Part shown: piece after piece, positions 24,801-36,524 of the stretch
Layout of the letters: every line of letters starts with the position of its first letter
How positions within the stretch are numbered: position 1 is the stretch's first letter
DNA from: Manihot esculenta
Taxonomy: Eukaryota > Streptophyta > Magnoliopsida > Malpighiales > Euphorbiaceae
Direction: 5' to 3'
DNA: 64,000 nucleotides
Assembly (NCBI RefSeq): GCF_001659605.2
Contig: NC_035174.2
Location: forward strand, 4,218,389 to 4,282,388
The notes under the pieces: model-generated
The model's input: only the letters and a program-made list of their open reading frames with translations
The model's database searches: none
Told to the model about the DNA's origin: nothing
Program-made: the position numbers and the translations under genes

Positions 24801-26530
24801 TAGGTACTAGGATAAGAGTTTCAGTAGATGCTACCAATCCTAGTGTGTATATGGACTTAATTATGATGTGTTTTTTGATGCAGATTGCTCACTTTATGTA
24901 GCTATCTTATGTTTTGTGAGATATGATCCACAAAATTTCTATTAGGTAGCTCTTATTTCAACCATAACTGGCCCAGATATTGAAGCTGTTGCAGCTGAGG
25001 CTGCTGTTGCAGCACTTTGTGATGAAACCTCATGTCCAAGGGAGATTTTTGATGGCAAGTGTGATTTTCCAACTAATGGGTCGTGGTCTCCTACTGTCCA
25101 TTCCGAGCCAGAAAGGTGACTTAATTGTAAAATTCTCATCCTCTGATGCTCATAAGCATTTTTTTTTTGCTTCTGATTCTTTGCTAAAAGTTTTTCTTTT
25201 TTACATTTCTTTTGTAGGGTCCATCAAGTTGAAGACTCAGAGGTAAAGGAGAGGTTCATCCAATTAGGTAATTGCAGTTGTGCAAAGGATCTGGATGATA
25301 TCCTGGGGATAATTAAGGGATAATGGAGTTTCCTATTCTAAGATTTATCAGATATGCCTTCATACTACTGTAGTGTTTTCGTTTAGTCATTAGTAGAAGT
25401 TCTATTGTGATTTTTTTCCTTGTATCAACCTTATTAGGAGCATATGTTATTTCTGTTAGTAGCTTCTTTAATGTTTGCATGTCTCTTTTCCTTTGTTAAT
25501 ACTGCATACTTGTTAATCATGGATCTCTCTCTTTTTCAGAAACTCAGGAGACATCTCCACGGCTGAAAGACATACCTCTAACTTTGCGACTTAGAACTGC
25601 AATTGTGACAGCTCTTGGGGCAGCTGCTGTACATGCCAGACTCTTGGCTGATATGGAAGACCAAGAAATTGAAATTTTGGTGACAACCATGGTTGAGACC
25701 CAGGTAGACACCAGTTAGCTGTTTCTATTTCTATGTTCTAGATTCTATGATGGAAAACTTGCTTTTTTTGAGGCATGCAGTAGCAATTGTTAATGTATGT
25801 TGTTTGCATGGATGCATTAATAGTTGAAGAAATTGCATTACAAAATGAAGCATTTCGACAATCTGGAGCTCATAATGGAGAAGGAATATGCTGAACTGGA
25901 GGATTCAAATTAGGGATGGCAACGGATCGGGTATTTTCGGGTACCCGATCCGACCGAATCCTAATAGAACGGATTTGTGTAGTTATAATCGGGTTTGGGA
26001 TGGGTTCGGATTTTAAAAATAATACCCATTGCGGGATCGGATCAGATTCAGGTTTTTATGTACAGTGTACCCACTACCCGAACCCGTTTATATAAATAAT
26101 TAATTTAATATAAAAAATATATTTTACAACAATATTTATAAATTTTTTTAATATATTTTCATTTAAAAATTTGAATTTAAATATTTTTTAGAAATATTAG
26201 ATTTTTTAAATGAAAATTATTAATGAAAAATATATTTTATATAAATTATTAATTAAAATATATAAGATTAAACGGGTTCGGGTTTTATTTGGATAATAAT
26301 AATCGGGTTTGGGACGGATTCGGATAGTTTAAATTAATTTTTAATCGAATTCGGAACGGGTTCGGATATTACTAATATAAATCGGGTTCGGGTTCGAATA
26401 GTTTAATTTTCGCAGGTACCTTACCCGTTTTCATCCCTAATTCAAATGAGTCATTGATTGAGGAGCGGATCATTGTCTTAGAGTGCAATTACTGCTGGCA
26501 TGCCTAAATGGAGGGATCATATGCCTGCGA
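21810..26530 (+). pseudogene. SWI3A: SWI3A-like SWI/SNF complex subunit, probably a pseudogene
   Basis: Exon 1 starts at ATG 21810 and ends at the GT at 21898 (LDLYTIPSYS). The SWIRM domain follows at about 21990-22260 (EFFDGSSITRTPKVYKEYRD, RRLTFTEIRKSLVG, LLHKVFQFLEQWGLINFG). Next come a ZZ zinc finger split between about 22440-22496 (FVCGNCSGSCDSG) and 23201 onward (GDYILCIRCF), a SANT domain in 23201-23692 (VWTETEALLLLESVLKHGDD), and exons 24946-25115, 25218-25267, 25540-25703 and 25824 onward with the C-terminal helix. This domain order is that of SWI3A, a core subunit of plant SWI/SNF remodellers. Lesions: the WFSW start of SWIRM is missing; TAA at 22151-22153 replaces the Asp of LVGD; the donor after the first zinc-finger exon lacks an in-phase GT; a MITE at 25911 gives a TAG at once; the tail after it appears frame-shifted. 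Individual lesions could be assembly errors, but together they argue for a pseudogene. Confidence 0.85.
25911..26439. mobile_element. hAT-type MITE inserted in the last SWI3A exon
   Basis: 529 bp with imperfect terminal inverted repeats: TAGGGATGGCAACGG at the left end, and TAGGGATGAAAACGG read inward from the right end. It is flanked by the exact 8-bp duplication ATTCAAAT at 25903-25910 and 26440-26447, the duplication length of hAT transposons. The interior is AT-rich with repeated CGGGTTCGG-type motifs near both ends and no coding capacity. It splits the codons for GAG GAT TCA AAT | GAG TCA of the host exon. Confidence 0.92.
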
Positions 26531-26539
26531 AATCGTACT

Positions 26540-28733
26540 GGTAGTTTATTTTGATGTTGGTAATGTGTTGTGAAGAAGTAGCAAAATGAACAAGATCTAG
26601 CATTGTTTTTTCTGGTTACTGTTGTGTAAAGTCCAGTTTTCCAGTGTATTGAATGTCTTGATCTCAATTAACTTAATTTCTAATCAGGCTGAGGAGCATA
26701 AACTTGTGCGATGTTAATCTTTGTGCAGTATTTAATTTTTACTTTAAATATTGCAAGCATGCAAATTGGTGCTGTGCTCATTACTCCATTGTTAGGTCAT
26801 TCTTTCACTTGAAAGTAACAAAAAGAATTAGAAATACAGAAGGTTGCCATAGCCTTATGGAGCAGACTGATTTTCCTTGACGAAAATGAAGATAAATACA
26901 AAAATGGGAGCAAACGCAATGTAGCGCAAGAGAACTATGATCGAGTAGCGGAAGTGGAGACACCAGTATATAAATAAAGGAGCAAATTAGTAAGAAACTC
27001 TATTCATTTTTTCCCCCAAGGTGTAGATGCAGTCAATAATCAGTTTGAATGACAATGAATTTATTTTCATATATGTATTTTTTTATTTATTGGAATTCAT
27101 TTTTGAATCAATGGATCGAGCGTGTGTTTGTTGTTCCTTGTTATTTCTGAAGTTTTATCAATTCAGGATTAACCAATTTTGCTTTACTTTCCTATAAGCA
27201 TCGTCAAAACGTGATATTTGATAGATTTCATGTAGCATGAGTTATTTATAAAAAAAGAATTTAAATAAATTATTATTAAAGACTCATTTGAAACTGCTGC
27301 ACTGGACACTGGTTTATAAAAAATAAAGGTACAACTTAAAATTTTATAAGCCTACCATAATTAATTGAATTCAGTTTTTACTAGTAATCAACCAATTATT
27401 TCTTTACATCAAGTTCAACCAAAAAGTTAAGGATTTGTGGCTTCAATTTCCATTTCACTATTTTCTTAAAAATCTTAAATTGCATTTTCTTTGGCTTTCC
27501 AGTATCTATAAAATGAGCACAGTAAACAATCTGCTTCAAAAAGTATGGCTTGTGGCAAGCGATCTTAGTTAAAAAATGAATTTTTCATTCCGTGAACTAT
27601 ATTAAATTTTTGCGAAATTTTTTTATTTCAAGTAAGGTTGATAGACAAAATTATTCACTGCTAATGCCCTCACCATGCGAATTTCTTAGCCCCAGTCATA
27701 TCAAGAATTTTCCTGCTCGGCGCTTCTGCATGGCCTATTCAGATGGAGAAATCGACAACTCCATTCAATCCCATCAGGACGAACCTGCCTGTCTGTAACA
27801 TCCGCGCTAAAGATGAAAGTAAAAGAACCCAGAGGAGGAACTTGTCAAGAAGCAACAATGGCGGTAAGACTTGAGAAGATGGTATCCTGGCTTTTTTTTG
27901 CCGCTTCCCTATACTCTCTTTCTGCCTTTTTCAGAATAATCAGTAAATTATCGATACCGTAATCGGTGAGAATTGAAAGGGTGAGGACGATGATGGGCAT
28001 CGCACAACCGACACGTTTTGTCATTACATTAGCTTTGCACTTGGAAATTACGTTTTTTTTCCTTCCCTTGTAAGCTTTTTTTCTGAAGCATCAAATCTAA
28101 GCATCTACACTACAGCTACGTGAGACTACATAGGTGTGTGTTTCAGTTCTAGAATGGTCACCAAAGTAGCTCCACTCATTTGGGAAACATCTTTCTTGTG
28201 GTTCCAGTCTTTAAATGCTTGAGAATGAAAAGGATATATTGTTGGGGGAAGGGGTGGGGAGGTTATTAGCTTTATTTGGGCTGTCTAGATGTTTGGTCTA
28301 TTGCTTGAATGAACAGAGAGCAGTTGGGATTCAAGAAAGTTCTTTAATTTCAAAAGTAGCATCAAAGGTTTAATCTATCTCCCTGTGGAGGACCTGTTAG
28401 GATCCTTTTCGAAATTAGATAAGGCTTATACAATATACAGAGTACAAACCATTTATCTATATCATCTGAAAGAGGGAAACCGTGCTTCATATGCTTCCAT
28501 GATTGTTAATACTAGGATATACATAAATTCAAGCTATGATGCTTTCTCAATCCAAAGGTCTTGTATATTAACAGCTAATTGCTTCAATGCTCAGTAGAAT
28601 GCAAACAAGAAAAGAATCCCAGTGTGAAATCTACATCCAAACCACCAATTATGCTGTTATTCTATCCTTCCACATATGTTGTAATTCTATTTCGCCCCGA
28701 TATTTATGGCATTTACTTCTTTTTATGTTACTC
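26540..28733. other. Intergenic
   Basis: Short frames only (for example 27592-27798, 28385-28597), none with a recognisable domain. No repeat with clear ends was seen. Confidence 0.5.
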
Positions 28734-29333
28734 TTAAGCAAGTAGCAGCCTAGCTTCCAGCCTCCTTTGCCTGTTAACCCTGGCAATGAAATCGTCAGCC
28801 CTTTTGTTCAACTCCTCAGCAGGCAAACTAAGCTCCTCTTCTGCATTTAAATCCTCTCTTTGGTTCTCCACTTCTAGTTTTGTCTCATCCCAAACTTTCA
28901 CTTCAAATTTTCTTCCTCCACAAGTCTTGCTAGCGTTTTCTTTAAACAATATCTCCCCTCTTCTCTCTTTCTTCTCCATAAGGCTGGAAGAAGCTTGGAG
29001 GCCTCTTTTTCGGTTAATATACTCATCATAGTACACATCAGCAGCTGCTGGAAGAGAGTTTGAAGCAAAGAACTTGGATTCCCCAATGAGGAGAATGATA
29101 ATGAGATTGCCAACTACAAAAATAAACTTTGCACTGAGGAGAACAGAACTAATTTTTGGAATAGAGACAAAGAGATAGAGCTTGGTGGAAGAAAATAGGG
29201 AGGGGAACCATAAGGGGGAAGTACAGAAAAGACTAGAAGTTAACAGTATCACATGCAGGAAAAACCTGTCAATTATTTGATGCATCTTGGACCTCTTAAC
29301 TGCATGAATCTTTCGGAGCTGGATAAGATCCAT
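28734..29333 (-). CDS. DUF4408/DUF761-domain membrane protein
   Basis: A single-exon frame of 199 residues with ATG at 29333. Two hydrophobic segments near the N-terminus (about residues 22-48 and 60-84, for example FIFVVGNLIIILLIGESKFF) form the DUF4408-like part. A variable middle leads to the C-terminal motif ELNKRADDFIARVNRQRRLE, which is the DUF761 signature (ELNRR...FI..FN.Q.RLE). This arrangement is common in a plant family, often annotated as cotton fibre protein, whose biochemical role is unknown. The protein is probably membrane-anchored with a charged tail in the cytosol. The frame is intact. No intron is needed. Confidence 0.85.
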   Translation of the reverse strand: MDLIQLRKIHAVKRSKMHQIIDRFFLHVILLTSSLFCTSPLWFPSLFSSTKLYLFVSIPKISSVLLSAKFIFVVGNLIIILLIGESKFFASNSLPAAADVYYDEYINRKRGLQASSSLMEKKERRGEILFKENASKTCGGRKFEVKVWDETKLEVENQREDLNAEEELSLPAEELNKRADDFIARVNRQRRLEARLLLA

Positions 29334-30275
29334 TTCAGTGAGTTGTTTTGAGGAGCTGTTAGGTGGAGTTTGATAGCAAGTTTCGAAATTTCTCTATCCT
29401 TTGGAAATGGATCAGAGGAAATTCTGGGGAAAGAGATCAGAGGCAAATATCAAAGAAAAATATTAGAGAATTGCCATCTGGCTGAAAAGAAGGCATTGTA
29501 AATACTAAATTATATAGTGTAGGAAAAGAGGTTAATTTGGTAATATTTACCCGTTGCTACTGTTTATTTTTTTTTGAGCACGGGTCTGATGACTTTAATA
29601 CTTTATGAAAAGCTATGCGAGTTTGATTGGTGTGTATTAGTTACTTTTTCGTTTGGCTGTCTGCTTTCCACTTGGTGATTTAAGTTATTTGTCTTAAAAA
29701 TAATATCAAGGATATCCAAGGTAGCAATTTCCTCTCTATTCTATTTTCAGGACAGAGTGGAAAACTGGAAATGTGTCATTCAGAGGATTTTATTTCTCAT
29801 TTACCAACTGGTACCTTTAGCTTTGATTGGTACTGAGAGCCATTAAAGTTATGATATTCATAAATTTTAAAAACTAGTCTTAGAAATACTTGCCAAAAGG
29901 CAGCAAAGAATAGTTGCTTAAGATCAAGGAAGCAGAATGCATCTTATGACTGACACAGTGAAAGGGGAATAACATGTATTAGAGGTGGCTCATGTTGGGT
30001 TCTCGGATTTGCTTTACTGATTGTGCTAATGTATCATTTCCTCTACTGTGTGGTAAAGTCTCAGCAAAGCCTTGGTGGAGCAGAGTATAGATATAATAGA
30101 TACTCCTCATTTCAGCATATTAAAGGAAAACCAAGGAAAAAAAAAGATGAGTGTTCTCTTTTTCTTTCTAGGTGCTCATTGGAAGAGAAGTGGGTGTTTG
30201 CTTAATGTGGCTGTTTAGCTTTTCCTTTCATAATTGTGCATTGCGTTGAGTGGACATAAAAGAATAGGCACTAAG
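29334..30275. other. Intergenic; promoter side of the DUF761 gene
   Basis: No coding frame with support and no clear repeat. Confidence 0.5.
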
Positions 30276-30734
30276 TAGGGAAGAGCATATCTCGGTTTAA
30301 ATTGAGAAATCGATCTGAATCGACTGATTTCAGTTGAATAGTTCGGTTATGCAAAACATTCGATTTGATTCGATTAATATTTTTCAGATTATTCGATTTT
30401 CGATTTAATTCGGTTTAAACATGTTAAATAACTGACTAACCGAACTAACCGATTTTACTATATATTGTTATACTAACTTTTATTCAACTCAACCAATAAT
30501 TTAAACCCAACCTTTTTTTCTTTCCTTACTCAACCCGACCAATAGCCTAAATTCAAACGTATTAAATTTGCAAACTTCAGTTTTGATATAATCGAACTGA
30601 ACCAAACCAATTTTTATCGGTTTAATTTAGTTTGATTATATCTTAATAATCGATTTGATTCAATTTTTAATATTTTAAAATTTAATTTTTGGTTTTTTCA
30701 ATTCCGTTCGGAATGAGCGGACGGCACAGCCCTG
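30276..30734. mobile_element. Decayed hAT-like MITE candidate
   Basis: The interior has many CGGTTTAA, ATTCGATTT, ACCGAACT and AACCGA motifs in both orientations, as in plant hAT MITEs. The left end TAGGGAAGAGCAT and the inward-read right end CAGGGCTGTGCCG agree at several positions. No 8-bp duplication is recognisable, so the copy is old or the ends are slightly off. Confidence 0.45.
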
Positions 30735-32700
30735 GGTACCGGACAGAGGAAATGGGATATTCTTAAAGTCGCTGGCACAGTAAAGTCTTGTTTGCATATT
30801 GAACAGCACGAGCGGAAAATTAAAATTCTTAATGATACACTAAAGCCCTGGTTTAGAATCTAGTTCCCTTTTTGCTCTGGTCTCCAGAAATGGTACTGGT
30901 TTCAAATTTTATGATTTCTAGCTGAAATAAGTTTTAGGAACCATTGGACTTAAATCTCAACATTCCTCGTTCTTTCGATTATGGAAAAGGTAAAATAATA
31001 TGATAAATATTGCCAGGGTGTTTACGATCATAGATGTTTACACTTCTCAGGTTTATTGTCCATTGTCTTGTTTACAGAAATCATAAAACTTGCAAGCTTA
31101 CTTTCTCGGAAAGGCTGCTATGGTATGTGGATCCACACAGAGACTAGACACAAACAATCGCCATTTTCTAAAAAAGATTTAACAAAACACAAATATCATT
31201 GATAGTATACAATTTTTTGTTGGAAGTAGATAAAGTTATCACAGTAAGCAGCGTCTTGAAGCCCATAAATGAACCAACTTCTTCAATCGAAAAGAAAAGC
31301 ATTCATACATTTTCTTGTGTTTGATGTCTGCACTTGCTATAGCGAATCACTATGAACCTGTCTACATTTGCACAACCCTATTGATGTTTGCATTTTCTTG
31401 TTATCTTGCAAATGGTGTAAAATATTACTTCAAATTTGTCATTGTATGCAGCTTTCTCTAGAGGAACCCTTTGCGCAATCAGTTTCAATGAGGAAGCAAG
31501 GGTTAGTGTTGGTTCAATTGTGAGTGGGTTGGTCAAGTGCTGATTTTGGTCTGGTTTTTAGGAGGACACCGGTGGCTGGCTTTCTTAATTTTGTATAATA
31601 AATTTGAAAACTTAGTTTAATTAAGTTAAATTTGTCTAATACATTTTTAAAAAATTAAACATTTCCTTCTTCCATAAAATTTACAATCAATCAATTTTAT
31701 TGTGGATCTGTTTTTGTTTTGATTCCGACTTGAAAGCCAAATTGATTCTGATTTCAAATCTATGTAAAAAATATATATATGCATAAATACACACTACCTT
31801 TGGCTGTTGGTATTTATAATTTAGTTTTGCCTTGTTGATTTTTTCCTTTTTTTAGGGGATTGGAAAATACTGAAAAGAAAGAACTTTTATTAAAGGGTAG
31901 ACATTGAATCCACCCGGAGGATCGAAAATCATTTAAATTCAAATTTAAATTTTGAATATTGAAAGAAAGGGAGGAATGGCCCATGTGTAGACATGGAATC
32001 ACTTGACCTGCTTTTCTTTTTTACCAGTCTTCCCATTTGCCACAAAAGATGATAAAAGTTACATGCTCAATTTTACCAGAGGAAGCTTCTTCTTGAATCA
32101 TAAACCAACAAGTATTAAATGCCAATGGACAGCAAAAGTGGCTTTTATTAAATTAATGAATAGCTATTTAGTGTCTACAAATGCCTGAGATGCATGTATT
32201 TTTGGGGTTATTAGACGAAACTTCAAAGCAATAACCAGAAAGGGAAGGTTTGATTTGGTATGTATTAATTAACGTTAATAATCTTCAAGCACAGAGAATC
32301 AAGTGCTTTAAGCACATGGTTTCCTGATATGTATAAAGAAGGAACAACTGGAGATGGCTTTTGGAGAAAACAGAAGAAATGCTTCTCTTTAAAGTAATGG
32401 TATTGATATGTAGGCAAAGTTAATTATATTCCTTGTATAATATACGTGCATGTACGCACGAGTACAAGTTTTTTGCATATTGTTTAAGAAAATTATTTAA
32501 AGGTTCAAAGCTATTATTTCCTATAGAAAGTTGTAAGATTGTTGATTTTTTTTTTTTTTAAAAAAAAAAAAGGCATATGGATGAATAGAATTGGAGCGTT
32601 TTGCATACAAGATGTAGGCAACAAAAAATGAATTCTTTATCAGCTTTTAAGATTATTAATTTAGTTGAGCTGATACAAGTGAATGTGGAAATGTTTGATT
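30735..32700. other. Intergenic
   Basis: AT-rich spacer with short unsupported frames and an A/T run near 32549-32571. Nothing further recognised. Confidence 0.5.
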
Positions 32701-32714
32701 AAAGGAAAATATTT

Positions 32715-33499
32715 AGGATAGTGATATCTCCTTTCCTTCTCGCCTCTTTCTTTTCTTTCATTTCTAGGGTTTAGCCGTCGCAACTGCCGCTGAGTCGGCC
32801 TAAGTCCATCTTTCCCTTAGGCCAGTCGTGGGTTTCTCTTCCCATGACTGGATTGGGATATAAATATTTTTTTATTTGTGTTCTTTGCAGCTGGATCTAT
32901 TTGAATGAGGGTTTAAGATAGTTGCATGTGGTTTTTTTTTTCGGTGGTTTTTGTGTGGTTGCAGGAGATCTGAGGAGGTTAGATCGTGTTTTTCTTCTTG
33001 ACTGTTTCAGGCGACGTGGCAAAGGAAGCTACGGCCAGCGGCATCTTGCTGGCAAGAGTTAAAGACCCGTAAAGAGCAAGTGAGACGCCGAAGAGCTCTG
33101 CCACCTCCGCCGACGTTGTCTTGCCTTGCTGATCTGTTGTTCCTCCTCCATAGTTACGACTCAAAGTCTTTGAGTCTCAGCCACAGGAAAGTTGAAGACC
33201 GAGATCCATATGTACTCGTGCTTTTCTTGTGCTTTTTTGTTTGGTTATAGAGATCTCCATATCTCCTTCTTCTTAGGCTTGCCGTTGTACATCCGAAGGC
33301 AGCATTTTCCAACCAGTCCTAACAACGACGCTTCTTGCAGTGTTTTGCGGATCCTTCCTTGCTTTTGAGTCTGGGGTGTCGTGACATTCACCTTAGCGTA
33401 AATTTCAGTGTTTGAATTTAGGTCTTGAACTTTGATGTGTCATATAATTAGGCCTGTAGGCATCTCCTATATCAATAGATTGCTCTTACTTTTATAAAA
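32715..33499 (+). mobile_element. Non-LTR retroposon (LINE-like, non-autonomous) with 14-bp target duplication
   Basis: The exact sequence AAAGGAAAATATTT occurs at 32701-32714 and again at 33500-33513, immediately after a 3' A-rich tail (TTTATAAAAA). A long exact duplication plus an A-rich 3' end is the mark of target-primed reverse transcription. The 785-bp body is much more GC-rich than its surroundings, with CCGTCGCAACTGCCGC near 32778 and a local hairpin-like CCTTAGGCCAGTCGTGGG...CCCATGACTGG near 32815-32850. It has no long open frame, so it is either a deletion derivative of a LINE or a retroposed transcript. Two intron-like acceptors (TTCTTTGCAG, GTGGTTGCAG) are still present. Confidence 0.75.
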
Positions 33500-34022
33500 A
33501 AAGGAAAATATTTGCTTGAAATTGGCAAACCATGTACTGTAGATATAAAAATAAATAAGTGAGTTTCTCACTACAAAAATCTGTCGGAATACTAACGAAT
33601 ATTAGTAACGGATTTAAATCTGTTACAAATTTGTAACGGATTAGTAACGAATTTTATATTTCGTTATTAATTTTTATTATTTAGTAACGGATTAACAATC
33701 TGTTACTTAATAAAATTATTTATAAATTTAATAATAAATTTTGAGATCCGTTATAAATCTGTTACTAAATTATCTAAAAATTAGTAATGGATTTCAATCC
33801 GTTAATAAATTTGTTACTAAATCGATTACTAAATAAATAAATTAAATAAATAAAATAGTAATGGATTTAATAACGGAATGCAATATATTATATAATTAGT
33901 AACGGATTTAGTAACTGATTTAATCCGTTACTATTTTTTTTAATAAAAAAATCGATTTTTTATTTTTTAAAATTTCAAATTTTCTTTTTAAATTTAGTAA
34001 CGGATTTAGTCCGTTACTAAAT

Positions 34023-34206
34023 CCGTTACTAAAATTTGAAGAATAATACCACCTTTTTATTTTAGTTTACCAGCGTTTTTTCTAAAAAAATTAGTAACGG
34101 ATTAAGAAATCCGTTACTAAAATTTGGAGAATAATACCGCCTTTTTATTTTAGTTCGCCCGCGTTTTTTTTTTAAAATTTAGTAACGGATTAAATCCGTT
34201 ACTAAA
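34023..34206 (+). repeat. 88-bp tandem repeat inside the CACTA element
   Basis: The block CCGTTACTAAAATTTGAAGA...TTTTATTTTAG...GCGTTTTTT starting at 34023 is repeated from 34111 with a few substitutions. Confidence 0.75.
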
Positions 34207-34229
34207 TCCGTTACTAATTCGCGTATTTA

Positions 34230-34860
34230 TACACTCACCCATTTTATCTCCCTTCACTTCATTCATTTTCTTTCTCCCCATTTTATTTCCCTTCATTTCA
34301 TTCATTTTCTTTCTCCTCTTCTCTCCTCATTTCTTCATTTCTCCCTTATCTTTTTTTTTCTTAATTATTAACTCCATTTTTTTTTCATTTTCTTTCATTT
34401 CCTTCAATTTTCTCTTCAATTTTCTCTTCAATTTTCTTTCATTATTGATCTTCCTTTTATCACTTGATTTTTGTTTTATTTTCTCTCATATTTTTTTCTT
34501 TCATTTTCTTATATTTTCTTTTATTTTCTCTTCCACTTTCTATCATTTTCCCTTCCTTTTTCTTTCATTATTCATTCATTTACTTTCTTTTCTCTCATAT
34601 ATATACTCTAACCTTTTTTTTTACATTTTTTTGTATATCTTCATTTTCTCTTTATTTTTCTTCATTTTTTCTTCATCTTTCTCTCATTTTCTTTCTTTTT
34701 TCTATTTTTTCTTCCTTTTTTCTCATTTCCTTTAATTTTCCTTTTTTTCTTATTTGCTCTTCATTTTTATCATTATTTTCTTTTATTTTCTTTCTTTTGT
34801 TATTTTCTCTTTTATATCTCATTTTTTTCTATTCTCTCACATTTTTTCTTTTTTTAAATT
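34230..34860 (+). repeat. Pyrimidine-only-like tract (T/C low complexity)
   Basis: About 600 bases consisting almost wholly of T and C with repeated CATTTTCTTT units. Overlapping open frames here (34445-34871) encode only Phe/Leu/Ser/Ile repeats and reflect composition, not a gene. Confidence 0.85.
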
Positions 34861-35401
34861 TTTTCATGTAATTTTATAATAATTTTCTCATAAAATTAAT
34901 AAAATTTAAAATATTAAAGTTAATATTTAATATAAAATATAATGAAAAAATTAGTAGTTTACCATAATTAAATTATTATCTAATGTAAAATATAATGAAA
35001 TAAATTAATTCCATTTTAAAAAAATGAAATAAATTAATAATTTAATATAATTTTTAAAATAATTTTTAAAATTAACAATAAATTTAATAACAGAATATAA
35101 ATTTAAAATATTTTTTTATTTTTTATTTTATCAAATTAATAACGGATTAGTAACAGATTTATATCCGTTACTAAATTTAGTAACGAATGCAATTTATTTA
35201 TATATTTTTAATTTTTATTAAATTAGTAACGGATTTCAAATCCGTTACTAAATCAGTAATGGATTGCTAATCGGTTACTATTGCATTAGTAACGAGGTTC
35301 ATAATAACGGATGTAAATCCGTTACTAATCCAGTTAGTAACGGATTTTTCATTGATTTGTAACGGAAAAATTCGTTACTAATCCGGAAAAATATTGTAAT
35401 G

Positions 35402-36524
35402 TTTTTATGAAAAAACTACTATTTACTTTAATATTTTTTGAGTTTACAGTGAATTAATTTATTTAATAATTTTTATAATTAAAAAAATTTATTGATGTTT
35501 TATTTATATAATATAAAAAAATTTTAAATGTATGCTTTTGTAGAATTAATTTTCACTATTTAACTAATTTTTGAGTGAAGGAATTATTAAAATTGATCAT
35601 GTGGGAACTACAATGACCATTCTTTTTTTCTTAAAATTAATTTTTCTAGTTTTATTCATTTACCTCAATTATGTCAATTAGAATGACCTCTCCTTTTTAA
35701 CGCTAAATTGGTTAAAGGAGATTGAGGCATTAACTCTCGAGAAATGCACAATTTGATATGACAGGTCCGGAGGCTTCTCCTTCTTCCTCCGTATTTATTG
35801 AAGTATATGATAAGCTATATGGATCTTATACAATAAGCTTTGCTTTTAAAATAACAAGTTTACATATTTTTTTAGACACGTGTGTGGGCGAGATTTAAGG
35901 CCTGTGTTTATGGGTTATCAACAAGTGTTACCATGATCTAACAATCATACAGAAAGCAAATTAAGGATAGCAGTGCCTTTTAACTGTTTTTTTTTTTTTT
36001 TTTGGCGTATATATATGTATTTTGTTTATCGGCTCCTATCCTTCAATACTACTTAAAATATCCTTAAAAACTGAAATTTTTATTGATCAGTAATACTTGT
36101 ACACTAACTCATAACTAAAAAGAAGAGAAATTCAACCAACCAAATAAGAAAATAAAGCATAAGTGTATTCGTATGATCGTATCCACACAGGCCTTCCAAA
36201 CGTCTTCACTTAATTTGTGTTCCTCATTATCAGTAAGGCTCTGCATGCTTTTCCTGTCCATTTACAATACCTCATTATGTCAAAAACAATCAATTGGTTC
36301 AAAAGGTTTAATTGCTTTGTTTAATTTAAATGTCATATACTCATTCTCGTATATTTGCATGTGCTTACTTTTTTCATAAAGTCCAAGATTAAGTGGAATC
36401 ATTTGCTTCTTCCTTAATCAAGGCATTAAATCATTAAGCATGCTTGGGAATAACAATAAGAATCTATTTATTAGATAAACTTGCCTTCTTTGGGCTTGGC
36501 AATGGCAGTGCCGTTGGGGGGATC
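35402..36524. other. Intergenic; 3' flank of HVA22
   Basis: AT-rich, with a T-run of about 17 bases near 35987-36003. No gene seen. Confidence 0.5.

Larger units (their letters stand above)
33569..35401. mobile_element. Non-autonomous CACTA-like transposon
   Basis: The left end is CACTACAAAAATCTGTCGG; the right end read inward is CATTACAATATTTTTCCGG, so the CACTA-type termini match with a few changes. Flanking triplets are TCT and TTT, a possible 3-bp duplication with one mutation. Inside both flanks are many copies of AGTAACGGATT and its inverse AATCCGTTACT, the expected sub-terminal repeats that bind CACTA transposase. The 1,833-bp element has no transposase frame; its centre is a pyrimidine-rich tract. 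Confidence 0.8.

Noticed and set aside
34445..34871. Open frames of 96 and 135 codons in two frames
   Set aside because: They lie in a T/C low-complexity tract and encode only Phe, Leu, Ser and Ile; stops are absent because the strand has almost no A or G.
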